DNA of 48,725 bases. Source: Bacillota bacterium (GTDB lineage Bacteria > Bacillota > Clostridia > CAKSNL01 > HGM11501). This document shows, in pieces, positions 38,851 to 47,446 of the stretch. Below the pieces are notes generated by a model. It worked only from the letters and a program-made list of their open reading frames with translations. It made no database searches and was not told where the DNA came from. Numbering within the stretch: position 1 is the first letter of the stretch; every line of letters starts with the position of its first letter. The position numbers and the translations under genes were made by a program. The stretch is from the NCBI GenBank assembly GCA_030705805.1, contig JAUZPY010000003.1, positions 1 to 48,725 of the forward strand. Reading direction: 5' to 3'.

Positions 38851-39735
38851 TCAAACCTTTAGATGACGGCTGGTTGAAAGCGTGCTTGCGGAAGCACCCA
38901 TAAAACATCCGAATAAAGCAACCAGCAGTGATACCGGTAAAAATATATCTGAAGGGGAGTAGAGCTTTAACAAATCAAATACACCAATTACGGATTTGTA
39001 AAGATAAGCGTAGCCTATACTTGTAATTAAAATAGATATAAGGCTTCCTATAATGCCAATAAATATACCTTCAATAACAAAAGGCCACCTAATAAACCAG
39101 TTTGTAGCCCCAACAAATTTCATTACATGAATTTCTTCCGATCTGGAAGCAACCGAAAGCTTAATTGTATTAGATATAATGAAGAGTGATACAAACATAA
39201 GGATAAGCATTGATATAAAGCTTGCATTCTTTATAAAACCAGTTGCATTTATAACATTATCAACAACTTCCTGACGGTTTTTTACTTCCGCAACTCCCGG
39301 AATTTTTGCAATTTCATTAGCTGTTTTCTGGGCAAGGCTTAAGTCGACAAGTTTTATTTTAACACTATTGCGAAGAAAATCCTCGCCTTCTAGACCTTCA
39401 AGGGCAACTGAATTTCCGCCAAGCTGTTTGGAATAATTATCAAAGGCTTGTTTTTTGGTCTCTAAAGTAGCAGTATTTACATTTTTTGCGGTTTTTATTT
39501 GATTATATATAGATTGCGCTTCTTCATCACTTAAGTTTATGTCTATAAATGCCTGTATTTCACATTGTGATTTTATTTGATCCCCTAAATAATTAACATT
39601 TAGCGTAAACAAAAGAAATACACTGAATAAAAACAAACAGCAGCTAATAGTAAGCACAGAAGAAATTGTCATAAGTCCGTTATTAGCCATGCCTGAAAGA
39701 GCGGTTTTGGTATAATATTTTGTATTAATCGCCAA
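38851..39735 (-). CDS. ftsX: Cell division protein FtsX
   Basis: A 294-residue membrane protein with four helices (about 24-46, 170-195, 215-240 and 265-288) and a large extracellular loop after the first, including CEIQAFIDINLSDEEAQSIY. FtsX transmits FtsE ATPase cycles to the peptidoglycan hydrolase outside. Family motifs LFIISNTIKLSVASRSEEIH and VMKFVGATNWFIRWPF are conserved. It starts with TTG at 39735 inside the end of ftsE (11-base overlap), with GGAGG upstream, and lies 13 bases before the M23 gene. Confidence 0.95.
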   Translation of the reverse strand: MAINTKYYTKTALSGMANNGLMTISSVLTISCCLFLFSVFLLFTLNVNYLGDQIKSQCEIQAFIDINLSDEEAQSIYNQIKTAKNVNTATLETKKQAFDNYSKQLGGNSVALEGLEGEDFLRNSVKIKLVDLSLAQKTANEIAKIPGVAEVKNRQEVVDNVINATGFIKNASFISMLILMFVSLFIISNTIKLSVASRSEEIHVMKFVGATNWFIRWPFVIEGIFIGIIGSLISILITSIGYAYLYKSVIGVFDLLKLYSPSDIFLPVSLLVALFGCFMGASASTLSTSRHLKV

Positions 39736-40411
39736 GGTGATAAACGCCTCCTTCTACATCACGAACAAGCTGTCCGTCGTCAATAGTTAACAGGCGCTTA
39801 GGCCTTGAATTTACTATCTCTGCTGCGTGCGTTGCCATTAAAACAGTAGTACCGCTTCTGTTAATTGATTCAAGAGTATCCATTATCTCCATAGCAACCA
39901 GAAGGTCTAAGTTTCCTGTAGGCTCGTCCGCTAAAATAACAGTAGGCTTATTTACAAGCGCACGTGCAATAGAAACACGCTGCTGTTCGCCTCCTGATAA
40001 ATTATCAATTGCTGAACGTGCCTTATTGGAAAGACCAACCTGATCTAAAACAATAGGAACTCTGTGTCTGATTGCTTTTTGGCTGGCACCGACAATCTGC
40101 ATAGCAAAAGCTACGTTTTCGAATACAGTTAACTTTCTTAGAAGCTTAAAATCCTGATATACCATTCCAAGACTTCTTCTTAGATAAGGTATTTCATTTC
40201 TGGTTAAGCTGGAAATTTCTACGCTATCTACATATATTCTTCCGGAGGTTAGGTTTTCTTCCCGCATTAAAAGCTTCATAAGAGAAGATTTGCCGGCACC
40301 GCTTTTTCCGGTTAAATACACAAATTCTCCCTTTTCAATTTTAAAGGATACATTATCCAAAGCTTTTGTACCTGTCTGGTAAATAAGGGAAGCATTGTCA
40401 AATTCAATCAA
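39725..40411 (-). CDS. ftsE: Cell division ATP-binding protein FtsE
   Basis: A 228-residue ABC ATPase. Walker A is GKSGAGKSSLMKLL, the Q-loop is MVYQDFKLL, the signature is LSGGEQQRVSIARAL and Walker B is VILADEPTGNLD. YQDFKLL and EISSLTRNEIPYLRRSLG are typical of FtsE. It drives FtsX to control septal peptidoglycan hydrolysis. The start is TTG at 40411 with GAGGTG upstream. It overlaps ftsX by 11 bases and lies ten bases after the PucR-type regulator, so all five genes from 41507 to 36417 probably form one transcription unit. Confidence 0.95.
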   Translation of the reverse strand: MIEFDNASLIYQTGTKALDNVSFKIEKGEFVYLTGKSGAGKSSLMKLLMREENLTSGRIYVDSVEISSLTRNEIPYLRRSLGMVYQDFKLLRKLTVFENVAFAMQIVGASQKAIRHRVPIVLDQVGLSNKARSAIDNLSGGEQQRVSIARALVNKPTVILADEPTGNLDLLVAMEIMDTLESINRSGTTVLMATHAAEIVNSRPKRLLTIDDGQLVRDVEGGVYHLGD

Positions 40412-40421
40412 TTAAAACACC

Positions 40422-41507
40422 TCAAATTTTATTGGGATTAGATTCTAAGTATTTCTTAACCATCATGGCAACTTTGAATACTATAGCATCGTCAAAGACA
40501 CGAAGGTCAAGCCCGGTAAGTTTTTGAACTTTATCTAACCTGTAAACTAAAGTGTTTCTATGAACATAAAGCTGACGAGAGGTTTCCGATACGTTTAAAT
40601 TCTTATCAAAGAACTTTTGAATTGTCAGTATGGTTTCATGGTCAAGAGAATCAATGGATTCCTTTTTGAAAACCTCATCAAGAAAAAGCTTACAAAGAGT
40701 GGTGGGAAGCTGATAGATAAGTCTGCCGATACCCAAATTGTTATAGCTTATTATTGAACGGTCGGTATCCATTACCTTACCGACTTCAAGGGCAACGTGA
40801 GCTTCTCTGTAACTCTTAGCAAGATCCTTCATGTCATCAACTGTTGTTCCTATACCGATTGAGGCATTGACCATAATTTCCGAATTCAACGTATCAATTA
40901 TTGATTTAGCAAGCTTTTGCAAATCTTTATCCGAAGCATTGGATTTTACTTCTTTAACAATAGTAATATCCCTGTCGTCAATACGAATTATAAAATCTTT
41001 GCTCTTGTCCGGAAAAATATTAGAAATTACATCAAATGCAACAAGATCGGGATCGTCAATGACACGTACCGTCATAACAACCCTTAAAACATCGGTATCA
41101 ATGTGAAGGTCTTTAGCTTTTGTATTAATGTCACCTGTCAAAATGTTGTCAAGAAGGACATTCTTTACATAGTTTATCTTGTCAAACTTTTCATCGTAGA
41201 ATTGCTTAATGCCAAGAATTGATACAGAGAGAATGCTTGCATCCTTTCTGGCCTCATCATCTTCGCCTTCAACAAAAGCAATAAAATCAGTTTTTCCCCG
41301 AACTCCTCCGCCGATAAAAGTGTAGCCGGAAGACGCAAATATCTTACCTGGCTCGTTGCACTGACGCACTACTTCATCCAGTATTGCTTCAATGGCAGAG
41401 ATATCATTAAAGGAACGTATAGTGTCATTTCCTAGTATAATTCCAGTAGGCCGACCAAAGGCCTCCTTCAACTGATAAATTATTGTTTGAAAAAATTTGT
41501 TTGACAT
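40422..41507 (-). CDS. PucR/CdaR-family helix-turn-helix regulator
   Basis: A 361-residue protein with a central CdaR GGDEF-like domain (about 130-275, NASIGIGTTVDDMKDLAKSY and REAHVALEVGKV) and a C-terminal PucR helix-turn-helix (about 300-355, NVSETSRQLYVHRNTLVYRL and DKVQKLTGLDLR). The N-terminal 120 residues may bind a ligand; no known domain is obvious. Family members regulate purine, sugar-acid or amino-acid pathways. Placement as first gene in an ftsEX operon, only ten bases before ftsE, is unusual and suggests that division or wall turnover is tied to a metabolic signal. GGAGG precedes the ATG. Confidence 0.88.
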   Translation of the reverse strand: MSNKFFQTIIYQLKEAFGRPTGIILGNDTIRSFNDISAIEAILDEVVRQCNEPGKIFASSGYTFIGGGVRGKTDFIAFVEGEDDEARKDASILSVSILGIKQFYDEKFDKINYVKNVLLDNILTGDINTKAKDLHIDTDVLRVVMTVRVIDDPDLVAFDVISNIFPDKSKDFIIRIDDRDITIVKEVKSNASDKDLQKLAKSIIDTLNSEIMVNASIGIGTTVDDMKDLAKSYREAHVALEVGKVMDTDRSIISYNNLGIGRLIYQLPTTLCKLFLDEVFKKESIDSLDHETILTIQKFFDKNLNVSETSRQLYVHRNTLVYRLDKVQKLTGLDLRVFDDAIVFKVAMMVKKYLESNPNKI

Positions 41508-41689
41508 ATTTAATCCTCCTGGTTGTTTATTACCGGGTACACTTACATATATATTATACTTTTTTTGTCAATATTGCAAGAAAAAAATAATATACTTTTA
41601 GTAAAATTTTTAGATTTATGACATTTTTATGAATTTTTGGAGTTAATGTAACCTTAACAAGCTTGCCGCATAAAATATCAAAAGGAGCC

Positions 41690-41744
41690 GCATTTATATC
41701 CGAGAGCATACTTTTATTCTCTCGTATGCGAAAGGAGAGAGAAA
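41690..41744 (+). promoter_or_regulatory. Structured leader of the DUF3343 gene with alternative hairpins
   Basis: Three mutually exclusive helices are possible: CGAGAG/CTCTCG (41701-41706, 41719-41724), GCATAC/GTATGC (41706-41711, 41724-41729), and TTCTCTC/GAGAGAA (41717-41723, 41737-41743). The last one would cover the ribosome-binding site AAAGGAGAG at 41731-41739. Regulation is inferred only. Confidence 0.4.
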
Positions 41745-41993
41745 ATGCTTGTTGTTTTATCATCAATCACAACGGCTGAGCGAATTAAAAAAGTACTAGC
41801 AACAGAAAATATAAAATCTGAAATAGTGCAGACTCCCAAAATCATATCGGAAGGCGGCTGTGGCTATTCCCTCAGACTATCTCCGATATATGAAGAAAAT
41901 GTTATCCTTGCTGCAAAGCAGCTTAAGGTAAGTATAAGGGGTATCTATGACGAAGAAGGTACAAAAAATAATATGACCTATAATAAGAGGTGA
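41745..41993 (+). CDS. DUF3343 putative Se/S carrier-like protein
   Basis: An 82-residue cytoplasmic protein of family PF11823 (DUF3343). It begins MLVVLSSITTAERIKKVLAT and carries GGCGYSLRLSP, where C39 is the conserved cysteine. The family is thought to bind or relay persulfide or selenide sulfur/selenium. It is separated by four bases from the cysteine desulfurase gene, the usual pairing, so the desulfurase may load sulfur or selenium onto Cys39. AAAGGAGAG precedes the ATG and can be hidden by the leader fold described above. Function in this organism is inferred from family and context. Confidence 0.8.
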   Translation: MLVVLSSITTAERIKKVLATENIKSEIVQTPKIISEGGCGYSLRLSPIYEENVILAAKQLKVSIRGIYDEEGTKNNMTYNKR

Positions 41994-41997
41994 TTGT

Positions 41998-43131
41998 ATG
42001 ATATATCTTGATAATGCCGCGACAACATGGCAGAAACCTCCTGAGGTTTATGATGCAGTAATGTATGCCATGAAAAATGCTTCAAGCCCCGGACGCGGAG
42101 CATATAGCGGAGCAAGACGGGCTTCAGATATAGTGTTTGAGGCAAGAGAAAGATTAGCAAGTCTGTTTAATATTGACTATCCCGAAAGGATTGCGTTTAC
42201 TTGTAATTCTACTCAAGCTTTAAATACCGGCTTGAAGGGAATTGCTGAATCAGGAGATACCATCGTTATAAGCTCTATGGAGCATAATTCCGTGCTTAGG
42301 CCTGCATATAAAATGAAAGATCAGGGCGTGAATCTTAAAATTGTTAATGCAGATAAAAATGGTATTGTGAATCCGGAAGAGATTCAAAAGGCTCTTTACG
42401 GAGGGACCAAACTCCTGTGTTTGAATCATGCTTCAAATGTGTGCGGCAGTGTGAATGATATAGAAAAAATCGGCAGTATGGCAAAAAAAATGGGCGTAAT
42501 TTTCATGGTTGACGTTGCTCAAAGTGCCGGTACAATTCCTATAGACGTTAAGAAATGCAATATAGATATCCTGGCCTTTCCCGGACACAAAGGGCTGCTT
42601 GGCCCCCAAGGTACGGGAGGCATTTACATAGGAGAAGGGATAACTTTAAAAACTTTGACTGAAGGAGGAACCGGCAGTCTTTCCGAAAGTTATTACCAAC
42701 CTGACATTCTGCCTGACCGGTATGAAAGCGGAACTTTAAATGTACCCGGAATAGCAGGGCTTTCCGCCGGCTGCAAATTTATTTTGAAGCATGGTATTGA
42801 CAGTATTGCAAAGTCAGAGAGAGAATTAACAAAAATGCTTGCCGAAGATTTATCTGTAATACCGGGGGTAAAACTATATGGAACAGGCGACTACCTTAAT
42901 AATGCCGCAGTACTGTCTATTACCACACCGATGGACTGTGTGGAACTATCCGGAAGGTTAAATTCCGAATATAAGATCAGTACCAGAGCAGGCTTGCACT
43001 GTGCTCCGCTGGCTCATAAAACTCTTGGCACTTTTGAGAGCGGAACAACAAGGTTTTCGCCGGGCATATTTAATACAAAACGTGATATAAAGCAAACTGC
43101 TTATGCAGTAGAAAAGATTTTACAGCAATAA
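41998..43131 (+). CDS. Cysteine desulfurase (NifS/CsdA-like, class V aminotransferase)
   Basis: A 377-residue PLP enzyme that takes sulfur (or selenium) from cysteine or selenocysteine and passes it on as a persulfide. The PLP lysine is K198 in FPGHKGLLGPQGTGG. H95/N97-type residues lie in SSMEHNSVLRP, and D172 is in MVDVAQSAG. The catalytic cysteine is C335 in TRAGLHCAPLAHKT, and ESGTTRFSPG follows. This cysteine-desulfurase subfamily is commonly found beside DUF3343 and selenium genes in Clostridia. No iscU or sufU scaffold gene is adjacent. It ends in a terminator that overlaps its stop codon. Confidence 0.9.
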   Translation: MIYLDNAATTWQKPPEVYDAVMYAMKNASSPGRGAYSGARRASDIVFEARERLASLFNIDYPERIAFTCNSTQALNTGLKGIAESGDTIVISSMEHNSVLRPAYKMKDQGVNLKIVNADKNGIVNPEEIQKALYGGTKLLCLNHASNVCGSVNDIEKIGSMAKKMGVIFMVDVAQSAGTIPIDVKKCNIDILAFPGHKGLLGPQGTGGIYIGEGITLKTLTEGGTGSLSESYYQPDILPDRYESGTLNVPGIAGLSAGCKFILKHGIDSIAKSERELTKMLAEDLSVIPGVKLYGTGDYLNNAAVLSITTPMDCVELSGRLNSEYKISTRAGLHCAPLAHKTLGTFESGTTRFSPGIFNTKRDIKQTAYAVEKILQQ

Positions 43132-43160
43132 AAAATACCAACCGGTCGGTTGGTATTTTT
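43131..43160. terminator. Bidirectional terminator between convergent genes
   Basis: AAAAATACCAACCG (43131-43144) and its complement (43147-43160) form a hairpin with A5/T5 ends between the desulfurase (plus) and the topoisomerase subunit (minus). Confidence 0.85.
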
Positions 43161-43162
43161 TA

Positions 43163-45160
43163 TTAACTTATATCAAGCATATCAAGATATAATGACCCGT
43201 TTTTGGAAATATAATCTTTTCTGCCGTCAAGATTAGAGCCCAAAAGCATTTCAAATATTTCGGAAGTTTGGACAGCATCATCAGGCATAACCTTTATAAG
43301 CCTGCGGGTTTCGGGATTCATGGTGGTCATCCACATCATTTCCGGCTCGTTCTCACCAAGGCCCTTTGAACGCTGTATACCAAATTTGCACTCTTCCTTT
43401 TCAAGCTTATTAAGGATTTCGGATTTTTCCTTTTCGTCATATGCAAAGAAAGTACGTGGCTTCTTTTCTTTTGTAGTTATTTCAAAAAGCGGAGTTTCTG
43501 CAATAAATACCTTGTTTTCTGAAATCAGAGTAGGTACCAGTCTGTGAAGCATAGTAAGAATTAAAGTTCTGATTTGGAAACCGTCAACATCCGCATCAGT
43601 ACATATAATTACTTTAGTATAGTTAAGTGCGTCAATGCTAAAGGTGTTAAATTCCTTATTAAACTTTGATTTTATTTCAATACCGCATCCTAAAACCCTG
43701 ATTAAATCCATTATAATTTCATTATTAAAAATTTTATTATAATCAGATTTTAAGCAGTTTAATATTTTACCTCTTACTGGAATAATTGCTTGAAATTCAG
43801 AATTTCTTCCCTGCTTACAGGAACCCAAAGCGGAGTCACCCTCAACAATGTAAAGCTCCCTTCTGTCAGGGTCTTTTACACGGCAGTCAACGAATTTCTG
43901 GACCTTATTTGTTACGTCCATTGATGCGGACAGCTTCTTCTTTAAAGTGTTTCTTGTACGCTCTGCCGTTTCTCTGCTACGCTTATTTAACAGTACCCGA
44001 TCAGCTATTTTGTCAGCTTCCGCTTTATTCTCTATAAAATATACTTCAAGGTTATGACGTAGGAAATCTGTCATTGCTTCTTGTATAAAGCTGTTGGTTA
44101 TTGCCTTTTTTGTTTGGTTAGCATAGCTTGTCATAGTTGAAAAGCTGTTGGTAACAAGAATAAGGCAATCCGCAACATCGTTAAAGGTTATTTTGGATTC
44201 ATTTTTTTGATACTTATTTGTTTGCTTTATGTACTGATCTATTGCATACACAAAAGCATTTCTTGTTGCTTTATCAGGAGATCCTCCATGTTCAAGAAAA
44301 CTGGAATTATGGTAATACTCAAGAAGCGTAACAGACGGAGAAAAGCAAAAAGCAGCCTGCATTTTAAGCTTATACAAAGGCTTGTCCTCACGGTCACGGC
44401 CTTTACGCTCTGATTCAATATATCTAGTTTGAGTAAAAGCGGTTAAATTTGCAACTTCATCCACATAGTCAATTATGCCCTTTGAGTAGCAAAATTCATA
44501 TTTTTGCATTCCCTCATCAGTTTCATCGTATAGAACAAAAGTAAGGCCTGCATTAACAATTGCCTGCTTTTTTAACAAATCCATAAAAAACTCAAGAGAA
44601 ATGTCAATAGCCGTAAACACATCAAGATCAGGCCGCCATTTTTGAATAGTATAAGTCTTTTTCGAGCCTGTTTCTATCTTTATTAAGCCGCCTACATTTT
44701 CACCTTTTTCAAAATGCAGGGAATAAGAATACCCATCTCTTGATACGTCAACGTCCATATATTCGGAACTATACTGGGTGGCACAGGCACCGAGTCCGTT
44801 AAGACCTAAGCTGAATTCATAATTTTCTCCGCTGTCATTATTATTGTATTTACCTCCGGCGTACAGCTCGCAAAATACAAGTTCCCAGTTATAGCGGTTT
44901 TCCTTACTATTAAAATCAAGGGGAATTCCGCGTCCATAGTCCTTGACCTGGATTGATTTATCTTTGAATCGTGTTATTTCAATAACTTTCCCAAAGCCTT
45001 CTCTTGCTTCATCAATAGAGTTTGAGAGAATCTCAAAGAACGAATGCTCACAGCCCTCAAGGCCGTCAGATCCAAATATGACACTGGGACGCTTTCTTAC
45101 ACGGTCAGCACCTTTTAATGACTGTATAGATTGGTTATCATAAGTTTCTTTTGCGTTCAT
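43163..45160 (-). CDS. Type IIA topoisomerase subunit B (GyrB/ParE-like), divergent
   Basis: A 665-residue ATPase subunit. The GHKL ATPase domain has N47 in FFEILSNSIDEAR, DYGRGIPLD and LYAGGKYNNN with LGLNGLGA. The transducer domain follows, then TOPRIM with IVEGDSALGSCKQGRN and IPVRGKILN and the acidic IICTDADVDGFQIRTLIL. The C-terminus includes RSKGLGENEPEMMW. These elements match GyrB/ParE, but the surrounding sequence is noticeably divergent (e.g. inserts near residues 80-115 and 200-330). No A subunit lies next to it: the neighbours are vanW-like (33 bases upstream) and the convergent desulfurase. It may be a second, lineage-specific topoisomerase whose partner is elsewhere. Confidence 0.86.
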   Translation of the reverse strand: MNAKETYDNQSIQSLKGADRVRKRPSVIFGSDGLEGCEHSFFEILSNSIDEAREGFGKVIEITRFKDKSIQVKDYGRGIPLDFNSKENRYNWELVFCELYAGGKYNNNDSGENYEFSLGLNGLGACATQYSSEYMDVDVSRDGYSYSLHFEKGENVGGLIKIETGSKKTYTIQKWRPDLDVFTAIDISLEFFMDLLKKQAIVNAGLTFVLYDETDEGMQKYEFCYSKGIIDYVDEVANLTAFTQTRYIESERKGRDREDKPLYKLKMQAAFCFSPSVTLLEYYHNSSFLEHGGSPDKATRNAFVYAIDQYIKQTNKYQKNESKITFNDVADCLILVTNSFSTMTSYANQTKKAITNSFIQEAMTDFLRHNLEVYFIENKAEADKIADRVLLNKRSRETAERTRNTLKKKLSASMDVTNKVQKFVDCRVKDPDRRELYIVEGDSALGSCKQGRNSEFQAIIPVRGKILNCLKSDYNKIFNNEIIMDLIRVLGCGIEIKSKFNKEFNTFSIDALNYTKVIICTDADVDGFQIRTLILTMLHRLVPTLISENKVFIAETPLFEITTKEKKPRTFFAYDEKEKSEILNKLEKEECKFGIQRSKGLGENEPEMMWMTTMNPETRRLIKVMPDDAVQTSEIFEMLLGSNLDGRKDYISKNGSLYLDMLDIS

Positions 45161-45192
45161 CTGAACACTTTCATCCTTTCGCTTTTAACTGA

Positions 45193-47097
45193 TTATTCTG
45201 CAGCTTGATTTTCGGCTGAAACAGGATTTGATGTTTCAGAGCCGGATGATGAGGGGGAAGTGCCGGAGCCCCCCTGAGTTTGACTGCTATCTTGAGAAGT
45301 TGCAACTGGAGATTGTGGCTCGGGGGCTTGGGCTTCCGGTGTTTGAGTTTCAGGAGCCGGGCTTACAGTTGTTGTTGATGGCACCTCAGCTTGAGGAGCT
45401 TGAGTTGTTGCCTGAGTTGAGGGGGATGAAGAAGGTTGAGATGAAGCCGGCGAAGAAGTAGTGCTCTGAGAAGTCTTAGGCGGTGTAGCCTGAGAAGAAT
45501 GAGCTGTGGATGATCCCGGCGCAGCCTGAGAAGAAAAAGTTGATTTAGTGGAATCTCCGACATCTATAATTTCATCTTTAGGCTGATAATAGCTTTTGGA
45601 TTCAAACTTTCTTGAAACTTCCTGACCATCAACTTTTACAATACGGTAAGTAGAACAAGTAACCCCATTTACACCTTTTGATTCAACTTTTATTTTACCG
45701 GGTTTAAGCCAATCTACAACTTTAGTCTGTGTATTGTAGGGAATAGAGGAGGCTGTTGAGGTTTCCATAACAACCTCAAAGTTCTCTGTTTTTGTACCGC
45801 GAATTTCGATACAAACATTTTTATCAGGTGTAGTGTGAGCGATAACCTTTATCGGGTAGTCTGTATTGTTCCTGAAAACAAAGTCAATGTTTCCCCAGTC
45901 TACGGTTGCATCTCGGCCGAGAGGTACATATCCGACAGTAAACATATGACAAGTTCTTTTTACAACTTCAAGATTTGAATAGAGGACAGCATTATAAAGA
46001 GTAGAGGATACCTGGCAAATACCGCCTCCGTATTCCTGTACCGTTTCTCCGTTGACATATGCGCCTGCAAGCAAAAAGCCGGCTTCCGGAGTTCTTTTGC
46101 CTACAGCTCCATTATATGAAAAGCTTTCCCCGGGCATATAGATTTTTCCGTTTATTTTAGAAGCAGCAAGGGCAATGTTTGAAGAACGATTAGCGTTGCT
46201 GCTTGAATAGCTGGTACTGAAAGAACCAAGAGAATCTCTGAACAAAGCTTTTGTCAGTTCTTCCTTTGTATGCTTTGCCAAAACAATTTCAGCCGGGATA
46301 TTATAAGTTTCGTGCGCTTTCCGGTGACTGTTAATGATAGCTTGTGCTTCTTTTTCATTAAAATAAATATAGTTATAGCCGGGTGTAACTACGATATTTC
46401 CATCCACTTTTTTATAGGTTGCATCTATAGCTTTAACCATAGAGGAACTGTTAATTAATTCATCAAGGTCAAAAGGAAGGGGAGCCATATCCTCTTTAGC
46501 AAAAGCAAGCTTTCCGAAATTCAGATTTTGCATAGCTTCTAAAACAGTATTTTTTGATGTTACAGGGTTAATTGTATATGCAGACTCACCGTTTGTAACA
46601 ACTATAGCATAGTCTGAAAGTTTATAGGTGGCTTCAACTTTAGGATCATAGTTCGTATGTGCTGACATTACATCTTGAAAAATATCAGAGTCAATGGACA
46701 CTTCATATTTTATAGATACTTTTCCGCCAAATAATGATTTTAAGCAAGGAGCTATACTTGAAAAAAATCCCGAATGACCTATTTCATATGCGTTTTCTGC
46801 TGTTGACACACTGTCAAAGGAAACACCAAGCTCAGGATAAGTAACGCTAAAATAATCCCCCTCTGCATCAATATGCAGTTTATCCTTTGCTTTGGACCCT
46901 ACTTCTTGTTTAATTGCCTTAGAAGCTTCGTCTACTGTCATTCCGGAAAGATTCAGCGTACCGGAAGAAATGCCTTTCAAAATTGTATCTCCCGATGACA
47001 TTGCAAATACAGTGATGGCAACAATAACCACCAATGCAACAAAAGATGCGCAAGCAATAATCAGCTTTCTATTCACAGCCGCTGTTTTATTGTTCAA
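45193..47097 (-). CDS. VanW-family cell-wall protein with low-complexity tail
   Basis: A 634-residue membrane-anchored protein. A membrane helix lies at about 12-33. Two peptidoglycan-binding-4-like repeats follow (about 40-290, with NLSGMTVDEASKAI and YSYIYFNEKEAQAI-type patterns). The VanW domain (about 300-440) carries GESFSYNGAVGKRTPEAGFL and GGGICQVSSTLYNAVLYSNL, the family core. A G5-like strand region comes next, then an S/T/P/Q/A-rich tail of about 130 residues that is probably disordered and may span the wall. The family is linked to the cell wall and glycopeptide response, but its reaction is unknown. The start is TTG at 47097 with GAGGGGG upstream. Its stop lies 33 bases before the topoisomerase start. 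Confidence 0.88.
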   Translation of the reverse strand: MNNKTAAVNRKLIIACASFVALVVIVAITVFAMSSGDTILKGISSGTLNLSGMTVDEASKAIKQEVGSKAKDKLHIDAEGDYFSVTYPELGVSFDSVSTAENAYEIGHSGFFSSIAPCLKSLFGGKVSIKYEVSIDSDIFQDVMSAHTNYDPKVEATYKLSDYAIVVTNGESAYTINPVTSKNTVLEAMQNLNFGKLAFAKEDMAPLPFDLDELINSSSMVKAIDATYKKVDGNIVVTPGYNYIYFNEKEAQAIINSHRKAHETYNIPAEIVLAKHTKEELTKALFRDSLGSFSTSYSSSNANRSSNIALAASKINGKIYMPGESFSYNGAVGKRTPEAGFLLAGAYVNGETVQEYGGGICQVSSTLYNAVLYSNLEVVKRTCHMFTVGYVPLGRDATVDWGNIDFVFRNNTDYPIKVIAHTTPDKNVCIEIRGTKTENFEVVMETSTASSIPYNTQTKVVDWLKPGKIKVESKGVNGVTCSTYRIVKVDGQEVSRKFESKSYYQPKDEIIDVGDSTKSTFSSQAAPGSSTAHSSQATPPKTSQSTTSSPASSQPSSSPSTQATTQAPQAEVPSTTTVSPAPETQTPEAQAPEPQSPVATSQDSSQTQGGSGTSPSSSGSETSNPVSAENQAAE

Positions 47098-47216
47098 AAT
47101 TAATCCCCCTCTGACAATTTATCTCATTTTTTATTATAACAAAAATAATTTTAATAGTAAACAGTTATTTTAAATAAAATAATTTAGAACTACTTTATAC
47201 TATTTTATCTATAAAT

Positions 47217-47250
47217 AAAAAAGCCTTGTAATTTAAGACAAAGCTTTTTT
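47217..47250. terminator. Hairpin terminator between vanW-like and ThuA-like genes
   Basis: AAAAAAGCCTTGT (47217-47229) pairs with ACAAAGCTTTTTT (47238-47250) with one G-U pair and an eight-base loop. A and T runs flank it. Confidence 0.6.
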
Positions 47251-47385
47251 ATATGAAACCTTGAGTCCTAATCGATACATTTTTTATATATAAACAAAAA
47301 GGCATTTTTATTCCTATATAATAAGTGTAATAAAAATTTTTTACAAATTTTAGCAATAATATACATATATTTTAATTTTATAGTA

Positions 47386-47414
47386 TTTACAACTATAAAA
47401 ACAGGTGCTATAAT
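47386..47414 (+). promoter_or_regulatory. Promoter of the ThuA-like gene
   Basis: TTTACA (47386-47391), 17 bases, TATAAT (47409-47414). The start would lie near 47421, beyond an in-frame TTG at 47417, so that codon cannot be the translation start. Confidence 0.7.
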
Positions 47415-47446
47415 ATTTGCAAAATGCTAAAAAGGATGGGATTAAA

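Noticed and set aside
45363-45563. A leucine/arginine-rich minus-strand frame
   Set aside because: It is a frame-shifted reading of the low-complexity vanW tail.
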